The position numbers and the translations under genes were made by a program. Below the pieces are notes generated by a model that saw only the letters and a list, made by a program, of their open reading frames with translations, was not told the DNA's origin and did not search any database. Of a stretch of 64,000 nt of DNA, positions 17,849 through 26,369 are shown in pieces. The number at the start of each line of letters is the position of its first letter. Within the stretch, counting starts at the first letter, position 1. Source of the stretch: Leadbetterella sp040829825 (GTDB lineage Bacteria; Bacteroidota; Bacteroidia; Cytophagales; Spirosomataceae); NCBI RefSeq assembly GCF_040829825.1, contig NZ_JBFOLH010000002.1; one strand, given 5' to 3'.

Positions 17849-17961
17849 GTATGTATGACTTAAGGTCTATTTGAATTTAAACTCAATTGAAGAATCCGGT
17901 TTGATTCCACAAGATAAATTAAATCACAGCTTATGTAACTACTTATAACCATTTACAGAAT

Positions 17962-19407
17962 CTATTTATCTAAACTTGTGGGAGATGGAGGACCTGGTTC
18001 TTTTGGTAAACTACTTTCTGAAAACTTCGATAAACTCCCGGCATCAGCATTAATCGTTTTCCCGTCTTTGCCAAAAAGAAAATAATGCGGAAATTCTCCT
18101 TTCCAACCGGTATGAATAGAGAATTCTTTGATTAGTTCCCGGCTAGGATTTCCTGTGATTATAAAACAGTTTTCTTTTTTGAGTTGGTATTTGATTAGAA
18201 TATTAATCCATTTGCTCTTATCGTTTTCGAAGAAAATCCAGATGGGTTTTACTTTTTTTGAGTTATCCAGGTGTTTATTTTCTGAATATTTGGCTATTGC
18301 CTCCATACATGGTTTGCACCATGTACCACAAAAGTCAAGGAAGAGATAAGGCTGAGTGCTATTTTCAAAAATTTCGCCCAAGGTATGTTTAGAATCATAC
18401 ACATCAAAAACCTCGGTGTTGTAAATGGCTTCTGGCAGTTTAACATTTCTTTTTACTTCCTGGATTATTTTTTCTTCAAACTCCTTGTAGGGAGCGTAAG
18501 TAATTTTATTTAAAACCTGGGACTCATCCAGTAGTCCGTCCCGAAGTAGATTGAGCAGAATGTATTGTTTAATGACCTGGTCACAATTTTCAAACTGAGA
18601 AATAATTTCAGAAGCATTTAAGTCTCTACTTCTAAAAAATTTGTAGATGGGCAGATATCTTATCCAATTAGTACTGTATTGTAGATTGTCATTTTCAGAT
18701 GCATACTTTAACATCTCAACTACAGGTTTTTGAAAATATTCTTTTTTAGATGAGCTTACGTATCCGTTAAGAGAGAAAAATATTTCATCATAAACTCCAT
18801 TTAGCGAGAATTGTTTAATGGCTTCTCTTGTCTCCCTGTCTTTGTTTAAATTGGGCCAATACTTGAATAATATTTCTGTGTATTGTTCTATTAAATGCGT
18901 AACGTTTTCTATTGATAGATATTCATTGATACTGCTTGAATCCTCTAAATTTCTTATTGTATCAAATATGGACCATTTGAATTTACCTGGTGGTTTTTTA
19001 TAACCAACCTCTCTGAAGGAAACATTACCATGGTTGACTGTTATTGTATCGATAACTTCTTCAGGTGTGCGTAATAAAGTTTCATAATCGAAATTTAGGC
19101 TATCTCCAGGGCTTATATAAAAATATTGAAAGCCCAAAATTAACTCACTTGTGGTAGCAAGATTTACTTTAAGATGCGTCTTTAAGGGAGTAGACGAAAT
19201 AACTTTATATGGAGGAGGAGTATCCAGTGGAGCGCCTAGTCCGTAAGGTATAAATTGATTAAAAGAGTTTACGAAAAATTTGTCAGAAGATTTTTTTAGA
19301 TTTACTACAATTGTAGTGTTATACGTTGTGTCTTGAGCGTAAGAACACCAATTCGATATAAAGAGAAAAATAAGCGTTAAACTTGTGTATTTATGTAGCC
19401 TTCCCAT
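17962..19407 (-). CDS. TlpA-like thioredoxin-fold exported protein
   Basis: 481-residue protein with a signal peptide (MGRLHKYTSLTLIFLFISNW, cleavage near SYAQ). A long helical, AT-rich-coded middle region has no recognised domain. A C-terminal thioredoxin domain begins at about residue 340, with LFLDFCGTWCKPCMEAIAKY holding the WCxPC redox pair near 365. TlpA/ResA-like proteins in Bacteroidetes reduce disulfides in the periplasm. Base use is much more AT-rich than both neighbours, and the gene is bounded by inverted 32-bp repeats, which suggests a recent arrival. The C-terminal Pro/Ser tail is unusual. Confidence 0.78.
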   Translation of the reverse strand: MGRLHKYTSLTLIFLFISNWCSYAQDTTYNTTIVVNLKKSSDKFFVNSFNQFIPYGLGAPLDTPPPYKVISSTPLKTHLKVNLATTSELILGFQYFYISPGDSLNFDYETLLRTPEEVIDTITVNHGNVSFREVGYKKPPGKFKWSIFDTIRNLEDSSSINEYLSIENVTHLIEQYTEILFKYWPNLNKDRETREAIKQFSLNGVYDEIFFSLNGYVSSSKKEYFQKPVVEMLKYASENDNLQYSTNWIRYLPIYKFFRSRDLNASEIISQFENCDQVIKQYILLNLLRDGLLDESQVLNKITYAPYKEFEEKIIQEVKRNVKLPEAIYNTEVFDVYDSKHTLGEIFENSTQPYLFLDFCGTWCKPCMEAIAKYSENKHLDNSKKVKPIWIFFENDKSKWINILIKYQLKKENCFIITGNPSRELIKEFSIHTGWKGEFPHYFLFGKDGKTINADAGSLSKFSESSLPKEPGPPSPTSLDK

Positions 19408-19798
19408 ATTTAGTACAGTTTACTATAGATTAAATAAGTTTCTGAGCTCCCCGCAGTTGTTTAAACGGCAGTTATTGAGATACTAAATTAAGAATAAAAA
19501 ATGTAACTATTTCTTTAGGAGTCTTTTTTATTGTGAACAAATAGGGCTATATGCAGCACCACAACCTTTCCGTAATGGTTTTGCCAGGGGCTGGTCCTCT
19601 ACCGTCCTTTAGGGGGAGATTTCAGGAATTTTGATCTGTTTAGGGCAGATATGGACAGTCTTTTTCCAGGACGTTATTCAAAAGACCCTGTTTTCAGGCA
19701 GCGTGTATGCTATTCCTTTCAACCACATAAGGCATACAAGACATATTTCTTTATGCCTCATATGCCTTATAGGGTTTAAAAGAAAAAAGGCGTAGCCG
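19408..19798. other. AT-rich intergenic stretch without a gene
   Basis: No open frame with a convincing start or family match was seen on either strand. The right inverted repeat copy (19745-19776) lies at its end. The base composition is mixed, becoming GC-richer after about 19560. It could hold the promoter of the TlpA-like gene and decayed sequence. Confidence 0.5.
19727..19776 (-). repeat. 32-bp repeat, right copy, with internal hairpin
   Basis: Bases 19745-19776 are the reverse complement of 17817-17848 with two mismatches. Together with ATAAGGCATACAAGACATA at 19727 onward, the right copy itself forms an imperfect hairpin, ATAAGGCATA pairing with TATGCCTTAT. Confidence 0.7.
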
Positions 19799-21562
19799 TC
19801 ACCCGAGGTGCAGCTCCTCCCCAATTGCCGTCACTTTCGCTTTCAGCGATTCAAGCGTGGCATTAAACTCGGATTTGTTCTTTAATTTGCCTTTCACGCC
19901 GATATAAAATTTGATCTTGGGTTCGGTGCCTGAGGGCCGGCAGGTGAATTTTGTGCCGTCGGCGGTAAAGAACTGCAGCACATTAGACGACTCAATGCCC
20001 AGCTTACCGGCAGGGATGTCGGTAACTTCACCCGTTTTCATATCGGTTCTTTTCAGGGCCTTGAAGTCATCCATCCGGATCACCCGTGAACCCCCGATGG
20101 TTTTAGGCGGAGCGCTCCTGAAGTCGGCCATCATCTGCTGGATTTCTTCGGCACCGGTTTTCCCTTTCTTGGTCACCGAGATCAGGCCTTCATAGTAGAA
20201 GCCGAACTGCTTGTACATTTCAGCCAGGAAATCAAAAAGGGAAATGCCTTTCTGTTTGGCAAAGGCGGTCAGCTCGGCAATCATGGCGCAGCTGGCAATG
20301 GCGTCTTTGTCGCGCACCTTGTCACCGATCAGGTAACCGTAGCTTTCTTCGCCACCGCCTATAAAGGTCTCACGCCCTTCGGTTTCCCGGATCACCTGGG
20401 CAATATACTTAAAGCCGGTAAGCGTATTGTAGCATTTTACGCCGGCTTTTTCAGCCATAGCGTCAATCAGGTCAGTGGTCACAATGGTTTTACACACAAA
20501 CTCGCTGCCGGTCAGCCTGCCCGCCTTCTTCCAGGCTTTGAGCAGGTAATAGATGATCAGGCTGGCGGCCTGGTTACCGTTCAGCAACTGCCATTCTCCT
20601 TCCGGGTTTTTAATGCCCATGCCCACCCGGTCAGAGTCGGGGTCGGTGGCAATTACCAGGTCGGCGTCAATCTTTTTGGCCAGGTCGAGCGCTTTGCTCA
20701 TGGCCTCTTTTTCTTCCGGGTTAGGGTATACCACCGTAGGGAAGTTGCCGTCAGGAACAGCCTGCTCTTCTACCACGGTTACCTTCTCAAAACCCAGCTG
20801 GGCCAGGGCAGGTGGCACCATGGTGATGCCCGTTCCGTGAATAGGACTGTACACAATCTTCAGGTCTTTCTGTTTCCGGATCATCCGCGGTGAAACGGTG
20901 ATGCTCTTCACGGCTTTCAGGTATTTCTTGTCGAGTGCCTCGCCGATCATTTTGACCCGCTTTTTGACCCCTTTGAATTTGATGTCTTTGACGTTGGTGA
21001 TGGCGTTTACTTCTGCCACAATGTTCTTGTCGTGCGGAGCCACCACCTGGGAGCCGTCTGTCCAGTACACCTTATACCCGTTATACTCGCGCGGATTGTG
21101 TGATGCCGTGATCACAATACCCGACTGGCAACCCAGCTCACGTACGGTAAACGAAAGCTGCGGGGTGGGCCGCAACGCCTTGTACAGGTACACGGTAATG
21201 CCGTTAGCCGAGAGAATATCGGCGGCTATCCGGCCAAACTCAGGTGAGAAATTACGGCTGTCGTAAGCAATGGCTACTTTGATCTCCTGGTCTGTAAATA
21301 CCTTATTCAGATAATTGGCTAAACCCTGCGTGGCAGCACCTACCGTATACTTGTTCATCCGGTTGCTGCCTACGCCCAGCTCACCCCGCATACCGCCCGT
21401 ACCGAACTCCAGGTTTTTGTAGAAGGAATCGGTTAGCTGGCCGGCATTGCCCGAGTCGATGAGCGCATTGATCTTGTCTTTGGTTTCCTGGTCGTATCTG
21501 CCCTTCAGCCAGGTTTTAATGTTCTTTTCGGTAGTAGAATCTAATTTAAGGTCCTTTAACAT
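19799..21562 (-). CDS. Phosphoglucomutase/phosphomannomutase (alpha-D-phosphohexomutase)
   Basis: 587-residue PGM/PMM enzyme interconverting hexose 1- and 6-phosphates. The phosphoserine loop TASHNPREYNGYKVYW, the metal loop DPDSDRVGMG, the sugar loop GGGEESYG and the phosphate-binding CRPSGTEPKIKFY are all present in order. Length matches the PgcA/Pgm2 group, and it probably feeds cell-envelope sugar nucleotides. The gene stands alone on the minus strand; the membrane ORF upstream has its own terminator. Confidence 0.94.
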   Translation of the reverse strand: MLKDLKLDSTTEKNIKTWLKGRYDQETKDKINALIDSGNAGQLTDSFYKNLEFGTGGMRGELGVGSNRMNKYTVGAATQGLANYLNKVFTDQEIKVAIAYDSRNFSPEFGRIAADILSANGITVYLYKALRPTPQLSFTVRELGCQSGIVITASHNPREYNGYKVYWTDGSQVVAPHDKNIVAEVNAITNVKDIKFKGVKKRVKMIGEALDKKYLKAVKSITVSPRMIRKQKDLKIVYSPIHGTGITMVPPALAQLGFEKVTVVEEQAVPDGNFPTVVYPNPEEKEAMSKALDLAKKIDADLVIATDPDSDRVGMGIKNPEGEWQLLNGNQAASLIIYYLLKAWKKAGRLTGSEFVCKTIVTTDLIDAMAEKAGVKCYNTLTGFKYIAQVIRETEGRETFIGGGEESYGYLIGDKVRDKDAIASCAMIAELTAFAKQKGISLFDFLAEMYKQFGFYYEGLISVTKKGKTGAEEIQQMMADFRSAPPKTIGGSRVIRMDDFKALKRTDMKTGEVTDIPAGKLGIESSNVLQFFTADGTKFTCRPSGTEPKIKFYIGVKGKLKNKSEFNATLESLKAKVTAIGEELHLG

Positions 21563-21630
21563 TTTACAGAATTTTTAGGAGTATAACTTCGGTCGTGATT
21601 AATAAGATAACCCTTATTCGTGTAAATATA

Positions 21631-21659
21631 AAAGAAAGCCTGTGGTTTTAGCCACAGGC
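21631..21659 (-). terminator. Terminator after the 56-residue ORF
   Basis: GCCTGTGG and CCACAGGC (21638-21659, loop of 6) form a stable stem, followed on the minus strand by TTTCTTTTATATTT. It separates the small ORF from the phosphomutase gene. Confidence 0.7.
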
Positions 21660-21705
21660 GCCTAAAAAAAATCAAATACAGCAATTACAGGGCACAAACG
21701 TGCAC

Positions 21706-21876
21706 TTAATGATCTTCGAGATGAGTCCTGTTATATCCGTTGGCAAATACAATGGCCATGATGAGGGTTCCGACGATGAAGGTAAACAGATCACCGAATA
21801 CCGCCAGTATAACAAGGATGAATAAAAACAGGACAAGCATAGCCCATGCTGGCACTTTTGACGAAATATTACTCAT
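21706..21876 (-). CDS. Small membrane protein (56 residues)
   Basis: Reading MSNISSKVPAWAMLVLFLFI onward gives two hydrophobic segments joined by FGDLFT and a polar tail ending HLEDH. It has its own terminator just past the stop, which supports a real gene. An in-frame ATG three codons earlier (21885) would make it 59 residues. No family is recognised; two membrane passes with short loops are predicted. Confidence 0.6.
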   Translation of the reverse strand: MSNISSKVPAWAMLVLFLFILVILAVFGDLFTFIVGTLIMAIVFANGYNRTHLEDH

Positions 21877-21940
21877 GGATGTCATTTTTTTACAAAAGTA
21901 TACGTATTTTTAGATAAAACAAAGTTTGACAAAGTAAAGT

Positions 21941-22774
21941 ATGAGCAGGTATCTATTCTTATTTTCTTTTCTCCTTGCAGCGATGGGCGTACAGGGTCAG
22001 GAAGAAGAATACTATAAGATTCCGGAGAACCGGAAGATGAGCCACGAAGTGGAGAACCTGCCTCACCTGGACTCGCATTTTTCCAGCTTTTATGCGGGTC
22101 TCAGCGGCGGGCTCCGGAGGCCCTATAACGGGAGCACGGCCGGCTTTGAGAACTTTGCGGAGAATAAGACGGCTATGAACGAGTGGGTGGAGCTGAACAT
22201 CGGCCTGAACATGAACAATAATTTCTTTGTGGAAACCGGGGTTACGCGACTGAAAAACCAGTTTTCCACCTATGTATTTTCTACGCAGGCTTACCCGCCT
22301 TTTATACTCGGGATCCGTAACCGGCAGTGGTATATCCCGGTGATCATTAAAAAGCGGGTGCTTAACCTGAACCGGGTCACCCGCAATGCCTACATTAACC
22401 TGGGAGCGGGCGGCGGAGTGCTGGTGGCTACAGAGCCTGAGGTGCCCCGGCGGTATACCCTCGACATCCAGGAATCGCTGCAGAGCCGCGACCTGGAATA
22501 TTTTAATGTTACTTTATCGCAATCGCATAGTCTAATGTATGGAGAGGTCAGCGCCGAGTTGAAAGGAAATATTACCGACCGGCTGGAAATCCTGGTTTTC
22601 TTTAAGGGTATTTTCAGGAAGCCGGAGTACCTGTCGAATACGTTCGATATCCGGTTTACCGGCGGAGGGCCTGCAGAGCAATACCGTGTTTTTGAAAAGG
22701 CGGGCTCGCTGGTATTTGGCATACAGGGAAGATTCAACTCCCGTAAATTTTACCGGTATACCAGCAGGATATAA
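21941..22774 (+). CDS. Hypothetical exported protein, probable outer-membrane beta-barrel
   Basis: 277-residue protein with a signal peptide (MSRYLFLFSFLLAAMGVQGQ). The mature chain has alternating polar and hydrophobic strands such as MNNNFFVETGVTRLK, INLGAGGGVLVA and LVFGIQGRFNSRKFY, and it is rich in aromatic residues, as in small outer-membrane barrels. No named family is recognised. It stands upstream of the DUF2853 gene, which has its own promoter-like site. Confidence 0.65.
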   Translation: MSRYLFLFSFLLAAMGVQGQEEEYYKIPENRKMSHEVENLPHLDSHFSSFYAGLSGGLRRPYNGSTAGFENFAENKTAMNEWVELNIGLNMNNNFFVETGVTRLKNQFSTYVFSTQAYPPFILGIRNRQWYIPVIIKKRVLNLNRVTRNAYINLGAGGGVLVATEPEVPRRYTLDIQESLQSRDLEYFNVTLSQSHSLMYGEVSAELKGNITDRLEILVFFKGIFRKPEYLSNTFDIRFTGGGPAEQYRVFEKAGSLVFGIQGRFNSRKFYRYTSRI

Positions 22775-22785
22775 TGTATTTTTTC

Positions 22786-22793
22786 TAATTTAG
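22786..22793 (+). promoter_or_regulatory. Variant -7 element (TAATTTAG)
   Basis: TAATTTAG differs from TAnnTTTG at one base and ends 31 bases before the DUF2853 ATG. Confidence 0.4.
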
Positions 22794-22824
22794 TAAACAT
22801 TTTTCACCTTTTAACTATTAAATA

Positions 22825-23166
22825 ATGAGCAAATTTGATGACAATCTGGAGCTGTACAAGGCTCAGAATGCTGAATTAGGCCTGGGCCTGAGTGAGGCAC
22901 TCCTTACCGCTGTAGCGAAATCTCTGGGACCTTCAATTTATAACGCTGACTCTTCGAAAGTGTCGGGAACGGATCAGAAGGAAAGAGAGACCGTAAAAAA
23001 TAATTTCCTGATCAAGAAACTGGGATTAAAAGACGGGCCCGAGCTGGATGCCGCCATTGAAGAAGCTATGGTTAAAATGGGCAGCAGCAACCGGAATAAA
23101 TACCGGACTGTAGTATACGCGCTGCTGGCCAAAAAATTCGGAAAAGAAAGTTTATACGTAAAATAA
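22825..23166 (+). CDS. DUF2853 family protein
   Basis: 113-residue cytoplasmic protein. The conserved blocks SLGPSIYNADSSKVS, TVKNNFLIKKLG and KMGSSNRNKYRTVVYALL identify DUF2853. The family has no known function; members are small and mostly helical. It is monocistronic, with a strong terminator 30 bases downstream. Confidence 0.9.
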   Translation: MSKFDDNLELYKAQNAELGLGLSEALLTAVAKSLGPSIYNADSSKVSGTDQKERETVKNNFLIKKLGLKDGPELDAAIEEAMVKMGSSNRNKYRTVVYALLAKKFGKESLYVK

Positions 23167-23195
23167 TACGCCCTCCGGCGACACCCTTACGGTAG

Positions 23196-23231
23196 AAAAA
23201 GAGGGATCAGTTTTAGCTGATCCCTCTTTTT
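23196..23231. terminator. Strong bidirectional terminator
   Basis: A 15-bp stem (AAAAAGAGGGATCAG with its complement, loop TTTTAG) has A and T runs on either side. It ends DUF2853 on the plus strand and the accBC transcript on the minus strand. Confidence 0.85.
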
Positions 23232-23249
23232 TGATATATCCCGCAGGCA

Positions 23250-24593
23250 TTACAGGTCTGAAAAATCAAAATTATCCAGGTAACCCGTATTGAAAATACC
23301 CGATTGGAAGGTCTTGTCGTCCATCATTTTCAGGTGGAAAGGAATGGTGGTCTTGATGCCGTCGATAAAGAACTCCTGCAGCGCCCGTTTCATCCGTACG
23401 ATCGCCTCTTCGCGGCTGGGTGCTGAAACAATCAGCTTGGCGATCATGGAGTCGTAGTTCGGCGGAATCACATAACCGGCATAGACATGGGAGTCTACCC
23501 TTACACCGTGCCCGCCGGGCAGGTTGATTTGTTTGATGACTCCCGGGCTGGGCCGGAAACCGTTTTTAGGATCTTCGGCGTTGATCCGGCACTCCATGGC
23601 ATATTGGGTAGGGTAATAATTTTTACCCGAAACCTTCTCGCCGGCAGCCACTTTGATCTGTTCTTTGATCAGGTCAAAACCGGTTACCTCTTCGGTGATG
23701 GGGTGTTCTACCTGGATACGCGTATTCATTTCCATGAAATAGAATTTCCCGTATTTGTCTACCAGGAATTCGATAGTTCCCGCGCCTTCATACCGGATAG
23801 CCTTGGCACCGGCCACAGCAGCCTGTCCCATTTGTTCCCGCAGCTCAGGCGATACAATGGGAGAGGGGGTCTCTTCAATCAGCTTCTGGTGTCTTCTCTG
23901 GATAGAGCAGTCGCGTTCAGAGAGGTGAGAAACGTTTCCGTACTGGTCACCCACAATCTGGATCTCGATATGGCGGGGCTCTTCAATGAATTTTTCAAGG
24001 TAGAGGCCGTCGTTACCGAAGGCAGCGCCTGATTCGATCTTGGCGTCATCCCAAAGCTTTTGAAATTCGGAAGAATGCCGGATGATCCGCATACCACGTC
24101 CGCCACCGCCGGCGGTAGCCTTGATGATCACCGGGTAGCCTATCTTTTCCGCCAGCTCTATTCCTTCCTCCACAGAAGAAAGCAGTCCGTCAGAGCCGGG
24201 AATGACCGGCACACCGGCTTTTTTCATGGTCTCTTTGGCGGTTGCCTTGTCGCCCATCTGGTTGATCTGGTCGGCTGAAGCCCCGATAAATTTTATTTTA
24301 TAGGCCTCACATATCCTGGAGAACTCCGCATTTTCAGAAAGGAAACCGTAGCCGGGGTGGATGGCATCGGCATTGGTGATCTCTGCAGCCGAGATGATGC
24401 TCTGCATATTCAGATACGATTGCTTGCTGGGCGGGGGGCCGATACATACGGCCTCGTCAGCAAATCGTATGTGCAGGCTGTCTTTGTCTGCAGTTGAATA
24501 TACAGCCACAGTTTTGATGCCCATTTCTTTGCAGGTGCGGATGATCCGCAGGGCAATCTCGCCTCTGTTGGCTATAAGTATTTTTTTAAACAT
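23250..24593 (-). CDS. accC: Acetyl-CoA carboxylase, biotin carboxylase subunit
   Basis: 447-residue ATP-grasp enzyme carboxylating biotin on BCCP with bicarbonate. It shows the N-terminal preATP-grasp domain (MFKKILIANRGEIALRIIRT), the glycine-rich ATP loop TAGGGGRGMRI, and EMNTRIQVEHPITEEVTG with active-site residues. The C-terminal domain ends FNTGYLDNFD. It follows accB by 26 bases, completing the pair. Confidence 0.97.
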   Translation of the reverse strand: MFKKILIANRGEIALRIIRTCKEMGIKTVAVYSTADKDSLHIRFADEAVCIGPPPSKQSYLNMQSIISAAEITNADAIHPGYGFLSENAEFSRICEAYKIKFIGASADQINQMGDKATAKETMKKAGVPVIPGSDGLLSSVEEGIELAEKIGYPVIIKATAGGGGRGMRIIRHSSEFQKLWDDAKIESGAAFGNDGLYLEKFIEEPRHIEIQIVGDQYGNVSHLSERDCSIQRRHQKLIEETPSPIVSPELREQMGQAAVAGAKAIRYEGAGTIEFLVDKYGKFYFMEMNTRIQVEHPITEEVTGFDLIKEQIKVAAGEKVSGKNYYPTQYAMECRINAEDPKNGFRPSPGVIKQINLPGGHGVRVDSHVYAGYVIPPNYDSMIAKLIVSAPSREEAIVRMKRALQEFFIDGIKTTIPFHLKMMDDKTFQSGIFNTGYLDNFDFSDL

Positions 24594-24619
24594 AGGTTCA
24601 GATTTTAGAAGAGGTGTTC

Positions 24620-25093
24620 TTAAGCGGGTTCAACTAAAAATAACGGCTGATCATATTCTACCGGGGTAGCATCATCTACCAGGATTTTAACAATTCTGCC
24701 CGAAATCTCCGATTCTATCTCATTGAACAGCTTCATGGCTTCCAGGATACAGATCACTTTTCCGCTGGTGATCTCATCGCCAACTTCAACGAAAGAAGGC
24801 TTATCCGGTCCGGCTGAACGGTAAAACGTACCGATCATCGGTGCTTTTATTTCTACCAGGCGGCCGTTGGAAGCAGGTGCCGGAGCAGGAGCTTCCGCTT
24901 CGGGCGCCCTGGGAGCTGCCGCCTGCAGTGCCGGCTCAGCATAGATGACCTGTGGCGCAGCAGCCACCAGCTTAGGGGCTTCGGCACCACCGCGTCTCAC
25001 CTGGATTTTCAGCTCGGAAGTCTCAATTTTTACCTCACTAAGATCGGTTTTGGAAATAAATTCAATCAGCTTTTGTATTTCTTTGGTATCCAT
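24620..25093 (-). CDS. accB: Acetyl-CoA carboxylase, biotin carboxyl carrier protein
   Basis: 157-residue BCCP. An N-terminal MDTKEIQKLIEFI helix is followed by an Ala/Pro-rich linker (about residues 50-80) and a C-terminal biotinyl domain with Lys121 in ILEAMKLFNEIE as the biotinylation site. The hairpin that keeps single-domain BCCP from dimerising is not evaluated. It has its own promoter-like site between efp and accB. Confidence 0.96.
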   Translation of the reverse strand: MDTKEIQKLIEFISKTDLSEVKIETSELKIQVRRGGAEAPKLVAAAPQVIYAEPALQAAAPRAPEAEAPAPAPASNGRLVEIKAPMIGTFYRSAGPDKPSFVEVGDEITSGKVICILEAMKLFNEIESEISGRIVKILVDDATPVEYDQPLFLVEPA

Positions 25094-25121
25094 AACGGGT
25101 TTAATTTCGAATTTTATTGTA

Positions 25122-25129
25122 CAAATGTA
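25122..25129 (-). promoter_or_regulatory. -7 promoter element for accBC
   Basis: TACATTTG on the minus strand matches TAnnTTTG, about 28 bases before the accB ATG, so accBC can be expressed apart from the upstream operon. Confidence 0.55.
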
Positions 25130-25152
25130 ATATTTTATTGTACCGGTGCAAA

Positions 25153-25722
25153 TTATTTCTCCTTAACGCGGGAGTCGTACTCGTAGGTAGAAGTATTTAC
25201 CTTGATGAGCTCGTCGTTATCAATGAACAGGGGCACTTTGATGGTGGCGCCGGTTTCTACTGTGGCGGGCTTGCCGGCGTTGGTAGCGGTGTCGCCTTTA
25301 ACACCCGGTTCGGTGTAGGTAACACGCAGTTCCACGTAGGCAGGCATTTCTACCGAGAGGGGCGTTTCCGTTTCGGCATGGATCAGGATATCCACGTTGG
25401 AGCCTTCTTTCATGAGGTCGGCCTGAGGCACCATGTGCTCTTCCAGTGAAATCTGCTCAAACGTATCGTTGTCCATGAAGTTATAGCCCAGCTCGTCTTT
25501 GTAGAGGTACTGGAACGTTCTTCTTTCAATACGGGCCGTAGTTACTTTTTCACCTGCGGTGAAGGTATTTTCAAAGATTCTCCCGGTTTTGATGTTTTTA
25601 AGCTTGGTCCTGACAAAAGCGCCCCCTTTACCGGGTTTAACGTGCTGAAATTCAACTATCGTAAAAAGGTCGTTATTCCATTCCAGGGCCAGTCCGTTTC
25701 TGAAATCTGCTGTTGTTGCCAT
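25153..25722 (-). CDS. efp: Elongation factor P
   Basis: 189-residue EF-P, which relieves ribosomes stalled at proline runs. Three-domain layout: KOW-like N-domain with VKPGKGGAFVRTKLKN (tip Lys32), a central OB domain and a C-terminal OB domain ending IKVNTSTYEYDSRVKEK. Lys32 at the modification loop means a lysylation-type or unmodified EF-P rather than the Arg type. It lies 2 bases after the beta-barrel-like gene in the lipid operon. Confidence 0.97.
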   Translation of the reverse strand: MATTADFRNGLALEWNNDLFTIVEFQHVKPGKGGAFVRTKLKNIKTGRIFENTFTAGEKVTTARIERRTFQYLYKDELGYNFMDNDTFEQISLEEHMVPQADLMKEGSNVDILIHAETETPLSVEMPAYVELRVTYTEPGVKGDTATNAGKPATVETGATIKVPLFIDNDELIKVNTSTYEYDSRVKEK

Positions 25723-25724
25723 CT

Positions 25725-26360
25725 TTATTTTTCAATATTTAATCTGATTCCTACCGTAAAAGTGTCGTCGCTCAGGCGGGCATAGCCCAGTTCTTTTGTT
25801 TCGTTGGTTTTTGTGAATGTAGAGGTGATCCGGTTGTAGCCGGCCTTAACCGAAAAAGAATCGCTGAAGGTATACGCCAGGTATACCCCGCCGGTAAGGT
25901 TTGTTTTTTTGCCGAAGATACCGCTGAATCCCTGTGTTCTGAGCATTTCTTTCTCGATCAGGGGGGTATAGGCGTCGTCGTATTTCTTTTTGCCGCTGAA
26001 GGAGATCAATTCCTGGAAAGCGCCGATGCTTAAGGCTTTGTAGAACAGCTCAAGTCCTACCGGGAAAGCCACCGTGGTGTAAATAGGTTTTTTGTCGAAT
26101 TGCAGGGTAGTAAAGCCTGCACCTTCTTTCACGGGGTATATCCCTTTGGTTTTGTCGTTCATGGCCAGCCGGAGGCCGGTGGTAAACCGGAACGGAACGG
26201 GCGATTTGATCTGTAGTGATTCTCCCCAAAACAGGGAATACTGGTGCGTGTTTTTGGAAAACGAAGTAGCTAATTCAAGATTGTTGAATGTCCGGATGTT
26301 TTGAGCCCGGGCCGTTATGCAGCCCAGGGCAAGCAAAGTTGCTATTGCAAGTGTTTTCAT
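25725..26360 (-). CDS. Hypothetical outer-membrane beta-barrel-like protein in the fab operon
   Basis: 211-residue exported protein with a signal peptide (MKTLAIATLLALGCITARAQ). The mature chain is strand-rich with repeated patterns such as YSLFWGESLQ, FRFTTGLRLAMND, TGGVYLAYTFSDSFSVKAGY and DDTFTVGIRLNIEK, as in small barrels. It lies 9 bases after fabH and 2 bases before efp, so it is almost certainly co-transcribed with them. No named family is recognised; the link to lipid synthesis is positional only. Confidence 0.72.
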   Translation of the reverse strand: MKTLAIATLLALGCITARAQNIRTFNNLELATSFSKNTHQYSLFWGESLQIKSPVPFRFTTGLRLAMNDKTKGIYPVKEGAGFTTLQFDKKPIYTTVAFPVGLELFYKALSIGAFQELISFSGKKKYDDAYTPLIEKEMLRTQGFSGIFGKKTNLTGGVYLAYTFSDSFSVKAGYNRITSTFTKTNETKELGYARLSDDTFTVGIRLNIEK

Positions 26361-26369
26361 AGTTGTATA

